Assembly: GCA_958295815.1 (NCBI GenBank)
Contig: OY282374.1
Location: 4,306,682 to 4,370,681 of the forward strand
Direction: 5' to 3'
Length of the DNA stretch: 64,000 bases
Source: Candidatus Poribacteria bacterium
Lineage (GTDB): Bacteria; Poribacteria; WGA-4E; WGA-3G
The position numbers and the translations under genes are program-made. Positions 8,914 to 18,524 of the stretch are shown piece after piece; position 1 is the first letter of the stretch, and the number at the start of each line of letters is the position of its first letter. Under the pieces are notes generated by a model. That model searched no databases and was not told the DNA's origin. It worked only from the letters and a program-made list of their open reading frames with translations.

Positions 8914-9630
8914 ATGAAACTGCAACTACCCACACTTATCGCTGTTTGCATTGCTATCCTACTGATTACCGGCATCTATTTCTTCGGTAGAGACAAGGCT
9001 GAATTGGGCATCGCTGTCAACTTGGAAAGTGAGGAATTTAAACAACTTCGCACCCACGCGACCGATGCCTTTAACGCCAAGAAATATAAACAAGCCATTG
9101 AACTTTACAGTGAGGCGTTAAAGATGCGCCCCGAAAATGCTGAAATCTACAATGATCTTGGGACCGTCTACTACGAACAGGGTCTCAAATACGCTGGACC
9201 GAGTTGGCCCTCATGGGAAAAAGAACTAAGAGATGAAACACCCGATCAGGCGGTCGAAGAACTTGAAGCCGCTGTTGCTAAAACAACCTCTGGGGTCATC
9301 GTACTCAAAACGCGAAACGACACAGTCGCTGATAGCATCGAGGAACACGCCAAGCAACTCGGCGGTGAAGTGTATCGACAACGTTGGGAAAATGAAATCA
9401 CCGTCAGCATTCTCATTGGTGATACAAGGATCTATCTGTTGCGAGCACGAGACCACTACTACCGTGCCTTAGATTTGAAACCGACACATAGCGTCGCCTA
9501 TCGAAACCTCGGCTCCTTCTACATGAAAGTAGGTAAAACCGATACAGCTCTCGATCACTATCAGGAAGCGTACAAATTGGATCCACGCGACGCCGAACTT
9601 GAAGAATACTTGAATCAGTTCAGAAAATAA
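8914..9630 (+). CDS. Membrane-anchored TPR protein
   Basis: 238 residues. One N-terminal hydrophobic helix (residues about 5-24) precedes tetratricopeptide units at about 36-70 (AFNAKKYKQAIELYSEALKM, A-W-like spacing) and about 165-235 (HYYRALDLKP, then VAYRNLGSFYMKVGKTDTAL). The middle 100 residues do not fit TPR consensus and contain a charged stretch with a predicted strand-rich look. TPR proteins serve as scaffolds; the partner here is not evident. It sits alone between the HtrA-type protease and the cyclase/AAA protein. Confidence 0.8.
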   Translation: MKLQLPTLIAVCIAILLITGIYFFGRDKAELGIAVNLESEEFKQLRTHATDAFNAKKYKQAIELYSEALKMRPENAEIYNDLGTVYYEQGLKYAGPSWPSWEKELRDETPDQAVEELEAAVAKTTSGVIVLKTRNDTVADSIEEHAKQLGGEVYRQRWENEITVSILIGDTRIYLLRARDHYYRALDLKPTHSVAYRNLGSFYMKVGKTDTALDHYQEAYKLDPRDAELEEYLNQFRK

Positions 9631-9773
9631 CTTTTTCTTTTCATACTGCTTAACATCAAGTTACAAGCACCGCTCTGGCAGGATCTATACATCGTCAACC
9701 CTTTGACCACGGTTCTGTAGTCGGAACATCACAACATCCGTCTTGTACGCACCTTGTGCCAGGACAAAATATC

Positions 9774-12700
9774 ATGCAGCATAAACGTTGCGCAAATTGT
9801 GGATTCCTGAATCCACCTTTCAAATTCTGCGGTGAATGCGGCACATCGCTCAACGACGCCTCAGACCCGCCACCCCAAGCTTCGGCTGTAGATACCGCTG
9901 CTATAGAGGCAGTACTGCCACACGGAGCAGAACGCCGTCAACTAACAGTTCTCTTCTGTGATATCGTCGACTCCACCGCATTCGCCGAAAGACTGGATCC
10001 TGAAGAACTTCGGAACCTCTTAGAAGTATATCGGACCTGCGTCATGGAAGTGGTCTTAGCACAAAGCGGACACATCGCCCGATACTTCGGCGACGGAATC
10101 CTCGTCTATTTCGGATACCCAATAGCACACGAAGACGCTGCACACCGCGCAGTGAGAGCCGCACTCGGGATCGTCGCTGCTATGGAGACGCTGAACCCAT
10201 ACCTTCACACCACCTTCGGCGTAGAAATCAAAGTACGTATTAGCATCGATACAGGACTCGTTGTCATTTGGAACATCTCCACGGAAGGATCCCCCGAAGC
10301 AATTGACATCGTTGGCAAAACACCAAATGTCGCCGCCAGAATGCAAAAACTCGCAACACCAAACAGCATTGTCATTGGCGATACAACGCATCAGTTGGTC
10401 GAAGGATTTTTCACCTACGAGGCACTCGGTGCCGCGCCGCTCCGCGGGATCTCACAGCCCGTGAATATCTATCAAGTATTAGGCGAAATTCCCGCACAAA
10501 GCCGATTAGATATCGCCAGCGAAAGCGGGCTAACTCCGCTTATCGGACGCGACCATGAAGTTGAACGTCTCAAACAAAGTTGGACACAAGTGCTTGCATC
10601 TAAAGGACAGGCACTTCTCATTGAAGGTGAAGCCGGTATCGGAAAATCGCGATGTATCCAAGTAATTCAAGAACACGTCAATCACCACCCAGAGGCAGTT
10701 ATTATAGAAGGTAGATGTTCGCCGTATTATCAGAACAGTCCCCTCTATTCTATTCTTTCGCTGTTCCAAGAACACATCGTGCAGTTTACAAGCACCGATA
10801 CGGCACAGGCACGTCTCGACAAACTTGAGAATCTACTACGCGACTACAGCGTCCCGACTGTCCAACAGGAAAACCCAAATAACGAAGCACAGACAGATAC
10901 GACAGAAACACTACCACTCCTCGCTGAATTGCTGGAGATCCCATTTGAGATACAACGGCAAACGGAAACCGGGATAGGCGTACGCTCTTACAGCAGACCC
11001 CTCGAACAGAATACTTATCCATCAGGATGGAGACGACAGCAACGTCGCCAACAGACCTTGGAAGTACTTGTCCAAGTGCTCCTGAAGATGGCTGAACAGA
11101 AACCTATACTTTTTGTCCTTGAAGACCTGCACTGGATCGATCCTTCAAGCATAGACTTTCTTACGCTCTTAATCTCACGCATCGAAAACACTCGAATTTT
11201 CACTATCTTGTCCCGTCGCTACAACGTGCAAACCTCTCGATCCAACGAGCAGCCCCAAGAAGACGGAAACTCACAAACTGCACCTGATAGAAATGCTACA
11301 AGTTCCGCTATTGACAGAGAAATTCTGGAGGAGCTCCTGCGTCCTGAATGGGCAAATCCTCTGCCGTTAGCAGCACTAACACCCTCCGAAGCCGAAAAGA
11401 TGATTCAACAAGTCGCAGGCGACACAATGCTATCGTCGGATCTACTAAAGCGGATCGCCGAAATGACCGAAGGTGTGCCGTTGTTTGTTGAAGAACTCAC
11501 CCAAATGGTGCTTGAAGGCGGCACACTGTCCTTAGGTTCTGAGGCTCCATACAACACAACGCCGCGCTCGCAAACAACAGATATTCCTGTTACACTACAA
11601 GATTTGTTGACCGCTCGGTTAGACGAACTCGGTTCCGCAAAGGAAATCGCCCAACTCGGTGCAACGCTCGGACGGCAATGGACAGAAGAATTGCTTTACA
11701 AAGTCGCTTCCGGCATTCATCTGGAGAATCACACTTCTATCGATCTCACAACTCTAAAAAGCAAATTGAGCGAATTAGTAGACGCATATATCCTCAACCG
11801 CAACGAGACATCTGACAATCAGGTGCGTTATACCTTCAGGCATCCACTACTTCGTGAGACTGCTTACCAATCTCTGCTCAGGAGTAGACGACAACGGTAT
11901 CACCACCAGATCGCGGAGGTGTTGCAGGATGGCAGTGGAATCATCGGGGATGGTTTCCAACCCGAACTCGTCGCATATCACTACACAGAGGCTGGACTTC
12001 CCGAAAAAGCGATTCACTATTGGCAGCGTGCCGGACACCGTGCCTTAGAACACTCCGCAAATATCGAAAGTGCCAGGCATATCAGGCAAGGACTCGCAGC
12101 TCTTGAACAGTTGTCCGCGAACGCCACCACACACGAACTTGAAGCAGCCGCACAATTAGAACTCGAACTACAAACAACCCTCGGAACTGCATTGATTGCA
12201 ACAAGCGGTTACGCTTCCCAGGAGGTAGAAATCGCCTATACACGAGCACGCGAACTATTAGACACACTTGAAGCAAAAGATCTAATTTCGAGTGAAGATC
12301 CAGAATTCTCGGTCAGCACCAGCACAAAAGACCTCCGTTTTCCCGTCCTATTTGGGCTATGGCTATCCCATCTGGTACGTGGAAGGCTTCTCTCGGCACG
12401 TGAACTCGGTAAGCAGTGTTTCGCGATTGCCAAGCAAGTGGAAAACCCCGCTTTTGAAGTGGAGGCGCGTCGCGCACTCGGGGCAACGCTCTACTACTTA
12501 AGCGAATTCAAAACTGCCCAGGAGCACCTGGAGGCTGGAATCGAGCTCTATCAACCGCAACACCATCCAGTCCCGACATTTATGCACTTTGTCGCAGACC
12601 CGGGTATGACACTGCTCGCTTATTCCGCACCTCTTCTCTGGTGCCTCGGCTATCCTACACAAGCGGAATCTCGACTCCATGAAGCCGCCACAATTGGCAA

Positions 12701-13406
12701 AGATAGAAACCATCCGTTTAGTGATGCAGTTTTGCTCCATTTTAAAACCGTGCTTTATCAGTATGAAGGCAACGTAGAGGAAGTCGAAACCGCTGCAAAG
12801 GAGATGTTAGAAATATCTCAGCAACACGGCTTTTCCAGTTGGGAAGCCGCTGCAACAGTAATGAAGGGATGGGGCATCGCAGAACAGAATCATGCAGAAG
12901 AAGGCATCGCGATTATCTGTAAAGGGATCGCCGCATGGGAGAAGACGCGGGCTGAGATGCTGCTCCCTTTCTTTCTTTCCCTGCTTGCACAAGCATATCA
13001 ACGTGCCGGAAAAAACCGCTTAGCGGCGCAGACGCTTGATTCTGCATTATCCGTTGTCGATCAAACAGGAGAACGGGCTTATGCCGCAGAACTCATCCGA
13101 CAGCAAGGTGAACTCTGCCGTATGTCCGCAGAGGAAACTGACACTTCAAGCGTGGAGAATACCACATCGCATCAAGCCGAAAACTATTTTCAAGAGGCAC
13201 TAAAAATAGCACGTCAGCAAGGCGCAAAATCGTGGGAACTCCGAGCAGCACTCAGCCTAAGCGAATTATGGCAGACGCAAAATCGATGCCAAGAAGCGTT
13301 CGCATTGCTGGAACCGATATACACTTGGTTCGCAGAAGGTTTGGATACTAAAGACCTCAAACGCGCCAAAAACCTCCTAAATGAACTGGAGGCCAAGACT
13401 ACTTAG
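9774..13406 (+). CDS. Zinc ribbon / class III nucleotide cyclase / AAA ATPase / TPR protein
   Basis: About 1210 residues from the ATG at 9774; an in-frame GTG at 9756 is an alternative. It opens with a zinc ribbon (C-x2-C, then C-x2-C, within the first 22 residues). Residues about 50-220 are a class III adenylyl/guanylyl cyclase domain with the metal Asp in LFCDIVDST and a second in FGDGILVYFG. A P-loop ATPase follows: Walker A GEAGIGKSR near residue 290 and Walker B ILFVLEDLHWID near 445. The last 600 residues are helical with TPR-like repeats. This is the layout of large signalling proteins combining a cyclase with a STAND-type ATPase; inputs are unknown. It lacks a LuxR-type DNA-binding domain at its C-terminus. 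Whether the product is cAMP or cGMP cannot be told. Confidence 0.88.
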   Translation: MQHKRCANCGFLNPPFKFCGECGTSLNDASDPPPQASAVDTAAIEAVLPHGAERRQLTVLFCDIVDSTAFAERLDPEELRNLLEVYRTCVMEVVLAQSGHIARYFGDGILVYFGYPIAHEDAAHRAVRAALGIVAAMETLNPYLHTTFGVEIKVRISIDTGLVVIWNISTEGSPEAIDIVGKTPNVAARMQKLATPNSIVIGDTTHQLVEGFFTYEALGAAPLRGISQPVNIYQVLGEIPAQSRLDIASESGLTPLIGRDHEVERLKQSWTQVLASKGQALLIEGEAGIGKSRCIQVIQEHVNHHPEAVIIEGRCSPYYQNSPLYSILSLFQEHIVQFTSTDTAQARLDKLENLLRDYSVPTVQQENPNNEAQTDTTETLPLLAELLEIPFEIQRQTETGIGVRSYSRPLEQNTYPSGWRRQQRRQQTLEVLVQVLLKMAEQKPILFVLEDLHWIDPSSIDFLTLLISRIENTRIFTILSRRYNVQTSRSNEQPQEDGNSQTAPDRNATSSAIDREILEELLRPEWANPLPLAALTPSEAEKMIQQVAGDTMLSSDLLKRIAEMTEGVPLFVEELTQMVLEGGTLSLGSEAPYNTTPRSQTTDIPVTLQDLLTARLDELGSAKEIAQLGATLGRQWTEELLYKVASGIHLENHTSIDLTTLKSKLSELVDAYILNRNETSDNQVRYTFRHPLLRETAYQSLLRSRRQRYHHQIAEVLQDGSGIIGDGFQPELVAYHYTEAGLPEKAIHYWQRAGHRALEHSANIESARHIRQGLAALEQLSANATTHELEAAAQLELELQTTLGTALIATSGYASQEVEIAYTRARELLDTLEAKDLISSEDPEFSVSTSTKDLRFPVLFGLWLSHLVRGRLLSARELGKQCFAIAKQVENPAFEVEARRALGATLYYLSEFKTAQEHLEAGIELYQPQHHPVPTFMHFVADPGMTLLAYSAPLLWCLGYPTQAESRLHEAATIGKDRNHPFSDAVLLHFKTVLYQYEGNVEEVETAAKEMLEISQQHGFSSWEAAATVMKGWGIAEQNHAEEGIAIICKGIAAWEKTRAEMLLPFFLSLLAQAYQRAGKNRLAAQTLDSALSVVDQTGERAYAAELIRQQGELCRMSAEETDTSSVENTTSHQAENYFQEALKIARQQGAKSWELRAALSLSELWQTQNRCQEAFALLEPIYTWFAEGLDTKDLKRAKNLLNELEAKTT

Positions 13407-13506
13407 TTTAAGCACTTTCTATAGGGGCAAGGCGCACCAATGCCGCTGGCGAGGTTTCTTTACCCCGCCGATGTAGAGTGTCTAAATAATTCCAAAACCT
13501 ACCACA

Positions 13507-13579
13507 TTTAGCCCCAGCGGGGCGATATGTGTATAGCAGCAGTGCTCACCTTAACTTTAGCCCCAGCGGGGCGGCATGT
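13507..13579. repeat. Two copies of a GCCCC-AGC-GGGGC hairpin repeat
   Basis: Copies at 13507-13530 and 13556-13579 share TTTAGCCCCAGCGGGGCG and then ATGT, and each can fold as a 5-bp GC stem with a 3-base loop. The surrounding gap (13407-13692) holds no gene; at 13444-13468 it also has a GCTGGCGAGGTTTCT stretch that resembles the 22605-22693 repeats. This looks like dispersed REP-like DNA rather than a terminator, since no T-run follows. Confidence 0.7.
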
Positions 13580-13692
13580 ATGCGTATGGCGTGTAAGGCT
13601 CTATTGTTACTGGAAAGAGGTGTCAATCCACAGCGTATAGGTAACCCAAATTCACTATAGTTTGCGTTTAAGATAGGAAAGAAGGTATAATT

Positions 13693-14553
13693 ATGAGACT
13701 TGGCGTTGTCGGACTATGCGGAGACTTCCGCACAATCACATCAGATGAAATCGCAAAAATCAAGGAGCTGGAATTTACAGGCTTAAGTTTCCATTTCCGC
13801 AGCGCAGAGATTCCCTCTGTGCCACCGGACGCATGTTCTCGCTGTGTGCAGATGTTAGAAGACGCGAACCTCGACCTCGTGCAATTTGGCATCACCTACG
13901 AGGAATGCCTCTTTCATCCAGACGCCGTCGTACGCAAAGCCGCAATCGCAAGTGTCCAACGCGGCATGGCGACCGCCGCTTCTCTCAATGCACACCACTA
14001 TCTATTCCGTCCGGGGAGTCTAAACCCCGATGGCGCGTGGACATCCCATCGGGACAATCATCTCCCAGAATCAATGGAACGCCTGATTGATACCCTGAAA
14101 CCGATCGCAGCACATGCCGAACAATGCGAATTGACGCTTGTGATGGAAACACACGCCGTTTCAATTATGGGTTCACCAGAGATCTGTCGGGAAATCGTAG
14201 AGCGAGTCGGATCCGACCGACTTCGCATCGTCATGGATTTCGTTAACCATTTCCAAACACTTCTGCAGGTCTATAACAGCGAAGAGAGACTCAATCATAT
14301 TTTTGACGTGATGGGTCCTGTTGCACCGATGGCGCATATCAAAGACATCAGCGTTCAGAATGGCTTAGTCCTCCACCTCAATGAAGAAGTCCCCGGTGAA
14401 GGCGAATTGGAACTCGGCGTGGCGTTACAGCGTTTTAATGAACTATATCCGGATGGTTACGGGCTGATAGAACATCTTCCCGCGGAAAAGATTCCGCTCG
14501 CGAATACGAATGTTCGGCGAATCGCCGCTGAAAACGGAGTACCTATCCATTAA
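13693..14553 (+). CDS. Sugar phosphate isomerase/epimerase-type TIM barrel
   Basis: 286 residues of the AP-endonuclease-2/xylose-isomerase-like superfamily. Metal-site residues appear in the expected order: Glu in LVMETHA, Asp in IVMDFVNHF, His in PMAHIKD and Glu in GLIEHLP near the end. Members isomerise or epimerise free or phosphorylated sugars and inositols; specificity is not readable here. The start ATG lies 8 bases after a GAAGG site. The next gene follows after 12 bases with its own strong ribosome site, so co-transcription is likely though the partner is an unknown membrane protein. Confidence 0.85.
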   Translation: MRLGVVGLCGDFRTITSDEIAKIKELEFTGLSFHFRSAEIPSVPPDACSRCVQMLEDANLDLVQFGITYEECLFHPDAVVRKAAIASVQRGMATAASLNAHHYLFRPGSLNPDGAWTSHRDNHLPESMERLIDTLKPIAAHAEQCELTLVMETHAVSIMGSPEICREIVERVGSDRLRIVMDFVNHFQTLLQVYNSEERLNHIFDVMGPVAPMAHIKDISVQNGLVLHLNEEVPGEGELELGVALQRFNELYPDGYGLIEHLPAEKIPLANTNVRRIAAENGVPIH

Positions 14554-14565
14554 TCGAGGAGGTGT

Positions 14566-17100
14566 ATGATGTATAAAAGCGTAAGTTCAACGAACCTTTT
14601 AGCACATCGCCTGCGGGGTTACCATATCAATACATCCATTTTTGTCCTAATTTTCATCCTATTCTCCCTCCTACCTACGGCAATGGGACAGGACTCGAAT
14701 GTTGTTGAGGAAGCACAAAAACAGGTACGCAGCTGGTGGTCGAACGCCCAAGTCTATGTCGGCGTCGTCATCCTCGTGTTCCTAATCAGCAGCATCGGGT
14801 ATATAATCAGGCTCTTTAAGAAAGACAAACTTCTAAAGAATCTCCTCGACAAATACGTTGTTTTTCAGATGAAAAACGGGCAGCGTTACCGAGGCACCAT
14901 GCGGCTTGAAATTACAGGCATGGAAATTATCTCTGAGGAATCTCGGCAACGCGGGCACGCGCCAAGTTATATCTTCACCAACGAAGAACGCGAAGCAGGA
15001 ATCGTTGCGTACATCCGCTACCTCGATTCAATGAATACGCGCGAATTGCGTGAACGTGTTTGGGAACTCGAGCGCGTCTATCACCCACCCCTCTTCTTTA
15101 AAATCGGACGTAAAATTCGGAACATGTTCATCGCGCTCAGGGAAGCACTGGACGAAGCCATCAGTATGGTTTGGAACAGCTTCAGAAAAGGTGCTGATGC
15201 GCGACTGGCAAGGTACAATGAAGCATACCAAAGCGCAGCCGGCGGCGACTTTGAAAAAAGACTTCAGGATCTCGAAGAGGAATCTGCCGGTTACTTGGAG
15301 CAGGAGAGTTACGAACGCCTCATCGAACGTCTCATCGGCACACGGATCAAAGTCCGAGTCCGTTTCAAGGAAGACAGCACCGAATACACTGCTATCCTCA
15401 AAGACTACAATAACAAGCATATCGCGTTGATGAACGTGAAGGACAAGGACGACAACGGCTATAAAGACGAATGGGAATATGAACACGAATTCGAGAAGGA
15501 TCTTAACAAACTTAACATTCGCGATGATCGCGGCTTACGGTGTCGCGCAGAAGGTAACGTAATTATCTTCGAAAACAATACACCATACCCCATCCAACTC
15601 GGTCGTATCCACTTATGGGAAGACTCACCGAGATGGGAAAAGGACTATGAATACAAATACCACATCGCTGCCTTCAGCGTCCAAAGACTCCCGCTGGATA
15701 TTGTCGTTAATCGTCCAGTGGAACCCTTTGAGCGCGTTAAAACCAAACAGTCGCGCGCTATCAGCAATTACAAAAAAATCTTTTTCAGGTTCCGCTCCTT
15801 CCGTGATGCAGACATCGTCTTCCCACGCCGCTATTGCATAATCGTTGAAAGCGCAGAAAAATATCAACCAGAACTCTTCAGCCTAACGGGTTTGACAGAC
15901 ACGATTCTGAACATGCGAGATGCAGAAGACATCGCTATCACCGACAAAGAAGGCAACCCTATCCACGGCATTAATGTTGTTCACGGATACGTCACAAATA
16001 TCAATGAAGAACGGATTGATTTGAGGTCGATTGACGCAAGCTATAGCCGACGGTGGAACGTTGAGAACGCATTTCGTCGCTTCGACAACAAACTCCGTCA
16101 TGGGTTCTCTATCTACAAGAGACTCTTGCCCCTAAATCGAGGTCGAATTGCCGCATACACCTCCATCATTGAGCAGATACACAGTAACTCCATTCGGCAC
16201 GCGGCGTTAGCACCGCTCGCTTATCTACAGACGCGCAGTCTAAACACCGCTGAACAGCGCGCACGGAGATGGAAGTTCGTCAGGAATCAAACTTTGAGGC
16301 GTATAGACACTATCCTTGATGGCAAGTTTTGGAAATCTGAAAATGGGACATCCAAATCTCACAAAAACATGCGATCTGAAGCACATATCGCAATGCCACT
16401 CAAACTCATGGCATTTACCGGGAATACATCCACGGTAGAGTATCCCATCTTGGAACGTTTTGAATATATCCAAGGACATCACATCATTCACAATGAAGTC
16501 CAAGATCTGCGTACCGATAAACTCGCGAAGACCGACATCTTGTGGATCGGCAACGGTGAAATCTACAAATCCGGCTACCGTTTGAAAATTGACGCAGAAC
16601 ACCGAATTAAAAATTTCGTCAGCCAAGGCGGTGTCGCAATCGTCTCTGGGCAGGATATCAAAGCCAGATCCAAACAGCGCCGCGGCACTGGATGGATCCC
16701 AGAACCACTTACCGGAATCGAATGCGAAGAAACCTATGAATTCTTCCCCACTCCCCAAGGCAAACGTTCGCGCATCTTCCAACACCCGAACCCTCTGAAC
16801 GGACACCATAATGAGTTGGATGCGAAGGATCAACCCCTGATTCGATTGGATGACATGTGGATAGATCCCCTCGGAAAATGGACATCGCTTGCCAAAACGA
16901 ATACCGATGTTGCGGGACTTCCGAGTAACCGATTTGAAAACGCATCCCCGCTGCTACTGCTCCCCTTCCAGAAAGGGTTATACGTCGTCACGAGCCTGAA
17001 AAACGAGACAGAAGAAGATGTACAAATCAATGATAAAATCATGGAAAACCTCCTCCATTTCTCTGTCAAGTGGCTAGACCGACAACGCAAAAGCACATAG
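14566..17100 (+). CDS. Large membrane protein with Sm-like N-region and amidotransferase-like C-region, unknown function
   Basis: 844 residues, with the strong ribosome site GAGGAGG; ATGs at 14566 and 14569 both fit. Hydrophobic segments at about residues 22-42 (signal peptide or first helix) and 63-82 bracket a short external loop. Just after comes a small-barrel-like stretch (KYVVFQMKNGQRYRGTM, then MEIISEE), and a second similar one lies near residues 265-300 (KVRVRFKEDSTEYTAIL, then HIALMNV); both read like LSm/SH3-type strands. The last 250 residues include DILWIGNGEIY and a helix then GGVAIVSGQD, reminiscent of the Rossmann-like DUF4159/ThuA group of domains. I do not recognise the whole protein. 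It is translated right after the TIM-barrel gene. Confidence 0.65.
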   Translation: MMYKSVSSTNLLAHRLRGYHINTSIFVLIFILFSLLPTAMGQDSNVVEEAQKQVRSWWSNAQVYVGVVILVFLISSIGYIIRLFKKDKLLKNLLDKYVVFQMKNGQRYRGTMRLEITGMEIISEESRQRGHAPSYIFTNEEREAGIVAYIRYLDSMNTRELRERVWELERVYHPPLFFKIGRKIRNMFIALREALDEAISMVWNSFRKGADARLARYNEAYQSAAGGDFEKRLQDLEEESAGYLEQESYERLIERLIGTRIKVRVRFKEDSTEYTAILKDYNNKHIALMNVKDKDDNGYKDEWEYEHEFEKDLNKLNIRDDRGLRCRAEGNVIIFENNTPYPIQLGRIHLWEDSPRWEKDYEYKYHIAAFSVQRLPLDIVVNRPVEPFERVKTKQSRAISNYKKIFFRFRSFRDADIVFPRRYCIIVESAEKYQPELFSLTGLTDTILNMRDAEDIAITDKEGNPIHGINVVHGYVTNINEERIDLRSIDASYSRRWNVENAFRRFDNKLRHGFSIYKRLLPLNRGRIAAYTSIIEQIHSNSIRHAALAPLAYLQTRSLNTAEQRARRWKFVRNQTLRRIDTILDGKFWKSENGTSKSHKNMRSEAHIAMPLKLMAFTGNTSTVEYPILERFEYIQGHHIIHNEVQDLRTDKLAKTDILWIGNGEIYKSGYRLKIDAEHRIKNFVSQGGVAIVSGQDIKARSKQRRGTGWIPEPLTGIECEETYEFFPTPQGKRSRIFQHPNPLNGHHNELDAKDQPLIRLDDMWIDPLGKWTSLAKTNTDVAGLPSNRFENASPLLLLPFQKGLYVVTSLKNETEEDVQINDKIMENLLHFSVKWLDRQRKST

Positions 17101-17129
17101 TACTCCAGCAGAAAAGATTGCCAAATTCT

Positions 17130-17217
17130 GTAGGAGGGATCTACGAATCCCGACTCTTTCTGACCGCTGATGGCTGGCCGCTGACTGCTACTCGTAGGAG
17201 GGATCTACGAATCCCGA
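17130..17217. repeat. Two GTAGGAGGGATCTACGAATCCCGA repeats around CTGA-rich DNA
   Basis: Copies of a 24-base element at 17130-17153 and 17194-17217 are identical. Each can pair GGGAT with ATCCC around a 6-base loop. Between them lies CTGA-rich DNA like that at 2443. Their first 13 bases match those of the longer hairpin repeats at 17231, 20902 and 32534, so they appear to be a shorter relative. They lie between convergent genes. Confidence 0.8.
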
Positions 17218-17230
17218 TATTAGCTCCCCT

Positions 17231-17299
17231 GTAGGAAGGTTCTCCAAATTGTGTACGAAAGCACAATTTGTCTTTGCTTTACATTTCCCGATTCCCGAC
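17231..17299. repeat. Hairpin repeat family, copy 1
   Basis: Starts GTAGGAAGGTTCTCC, then CAAATTGTG (17245-17253) pairs with CACAATTTG (17262-17270), then TCTTTGCTTTACATTTCCCG. This is the most divergent of three copies; the loop-proximal pair is T opposite G. It lies between the convergent ends of the large membrane protein gene and lpxK, and stops 10 bases from the lpxK stop codon. Confidence 0.85.
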
Positions 17300-17308
17300 A
17301 ACCAACTT

Positions 17309-18451
17309 TCAGACCCCACGAACGCTCGTCAGCAAAACCTCTGTAAGCTTTTCGTCCCCCTCAGTAACAACCAAGGCAACCGCCAACACAACTACCGGAA
17401 GTTGCTGGTGTCCTATAAGGCCCGCCAACTTCTGCTCATCTTTCTGTGTTGTAACAATCAGATCTGCCTTTGCAGCGTGAAACGCAGTACATATCTGCTC
17501 TCCATCAGCCTCCATATAGACGTGATGATCAGGAAACGCCAACAGTTCAACTCTCTCTGGAGAACACCGACTAAGGGTAATAACAAAAGCTTCTGGGTCC
17601 CCGATCCCACAGACCGCAAGGAGCCGTTTCCCTTGGAGTTCCTTTATACTCGTCTGCTCTCCACTGTCTTCGGAAATTAAAGGATAAAGATGTGTTGGCT
17701 GATGAATACTCTCCAGAATCAGAGCGTTCGGTGCCAACTCTTCCACTGCTTTCTTGGCGTATACGGAGACGTTAGGTGCGTCAGCATGTGTGAGTAGAAT
17801 AATGTCGGCGCGCCGAATGGCAGTCGGTGGCTCACGTAGGGTTCCTACCGGTAGTAATCCCTCTGGACTTCCAAAAGGATATTTTGGCACAGCTTGCAAG
17901 CCAACTATCGAATGCGCGGGAACGGTGAGAATATCGACATCACGCCCAAGCTGCCGGTGTTGATATCCGTCATCGAGGAGCAGAACATCCACATTAAAAC
18001 GCGCAAGAGCAACCCGTCCTGCCAGATAGCGTTGTCTACCCACAACAATCGGAATATCATTGAGATGTGTTGCCATCATGTGCGCTTCATCTCCACTTTC
18101 TCTTGGAGAAACGCACACCTTTTTACCATCCGAGACAATCGTTACCTTCTCACGAGCGTGGCGTTTGTAACCACGCGACAGAATCGCAACACGAACACCT
18201 TCTCTTTGAAGATGCCTTGCAATAGCAATAACAGTAGGCGTTTTGCCCGTCCCACCGACAACGATATTGCCAACACTAATAACGGGACACGGGAGTGTCC
18301 GCACCCTAAATACACCGTGCGCGTAGAGTTGGTTGCGTACCCAAACGCTCGCAGCGTAGAGCCAACTGAATGGAATTAACAGAACACGTAAAGGGGTGGT
18401 GAGAAGTCTCTGCTGTAGCGAGGCGAGATCGCGAGTGTGTGTGGATTTCAT
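17309..18451 (-). CDS. lpxK: Tetraacyldisaccharide 4'-kinase (lipid A synthesis)
   Basis: 380 residues, slightly longer than typical LpxK (about 330-350). The family signature is clear: PVISVGNIVVGGTGKTP carries the P-loop near residue 60, followed by AILSRGYKR, then DVLLLDDGYQHRQL around the catalytic DDGxQH motif. LpxK phosphorylates the 4' position of the lipid A disaccharide at the cytoplasmic face of the inner membrane. A hydrophobic N-terminal helix (about residues 17-35) is the expected membrane association. It is the last gene of the minus-strand set argC-lpxB-lpxK, 73 to 260 bases downstream of lpxB depending on the boundary considered, and fits directly after LpxB in the pathway. 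Confidence 0.95.
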   Translation of the reverse strand: MKSTHTRDLASLQQRLLTTPLRVLLIPFSWLYAASVWVRNQLYAHGVFRVRTLPCPVISVGNIVVGGTGKTPTVIAIARHLQREGVRVAILSRGYKRHAREKVTIVSDGKKVCVSPRESGDEAHMMATHLNDIPIVVGRQRYLAGRVALARFNVDVLLLDDGYQHRQLGRDVDILTVPAHSIVGLQAVPKYPFGSPEGLLPVGTLREPPTAIRRADIILLTHADAPNVSVYAKKAVEELAPNALILESIHQPTHLYPLISEDSGEQTSIKELQGKRLLAVCGIGDPEAFVITLSRCSPERVELLAFPDHHVYMEADGEQICTAFHAAKADLIVTTQKDEQKLAGLIGHQQLPVVVLAVALVVTEGDEKLTEVLLTSVRGV

Positions 18452-18524
18452 AAGAATTGGTCAACTGGTGCTGGCAGCACGCAACAACGGCGCGTGCGAA
18501 GTTTCATCAAAAACCGCTACTACA

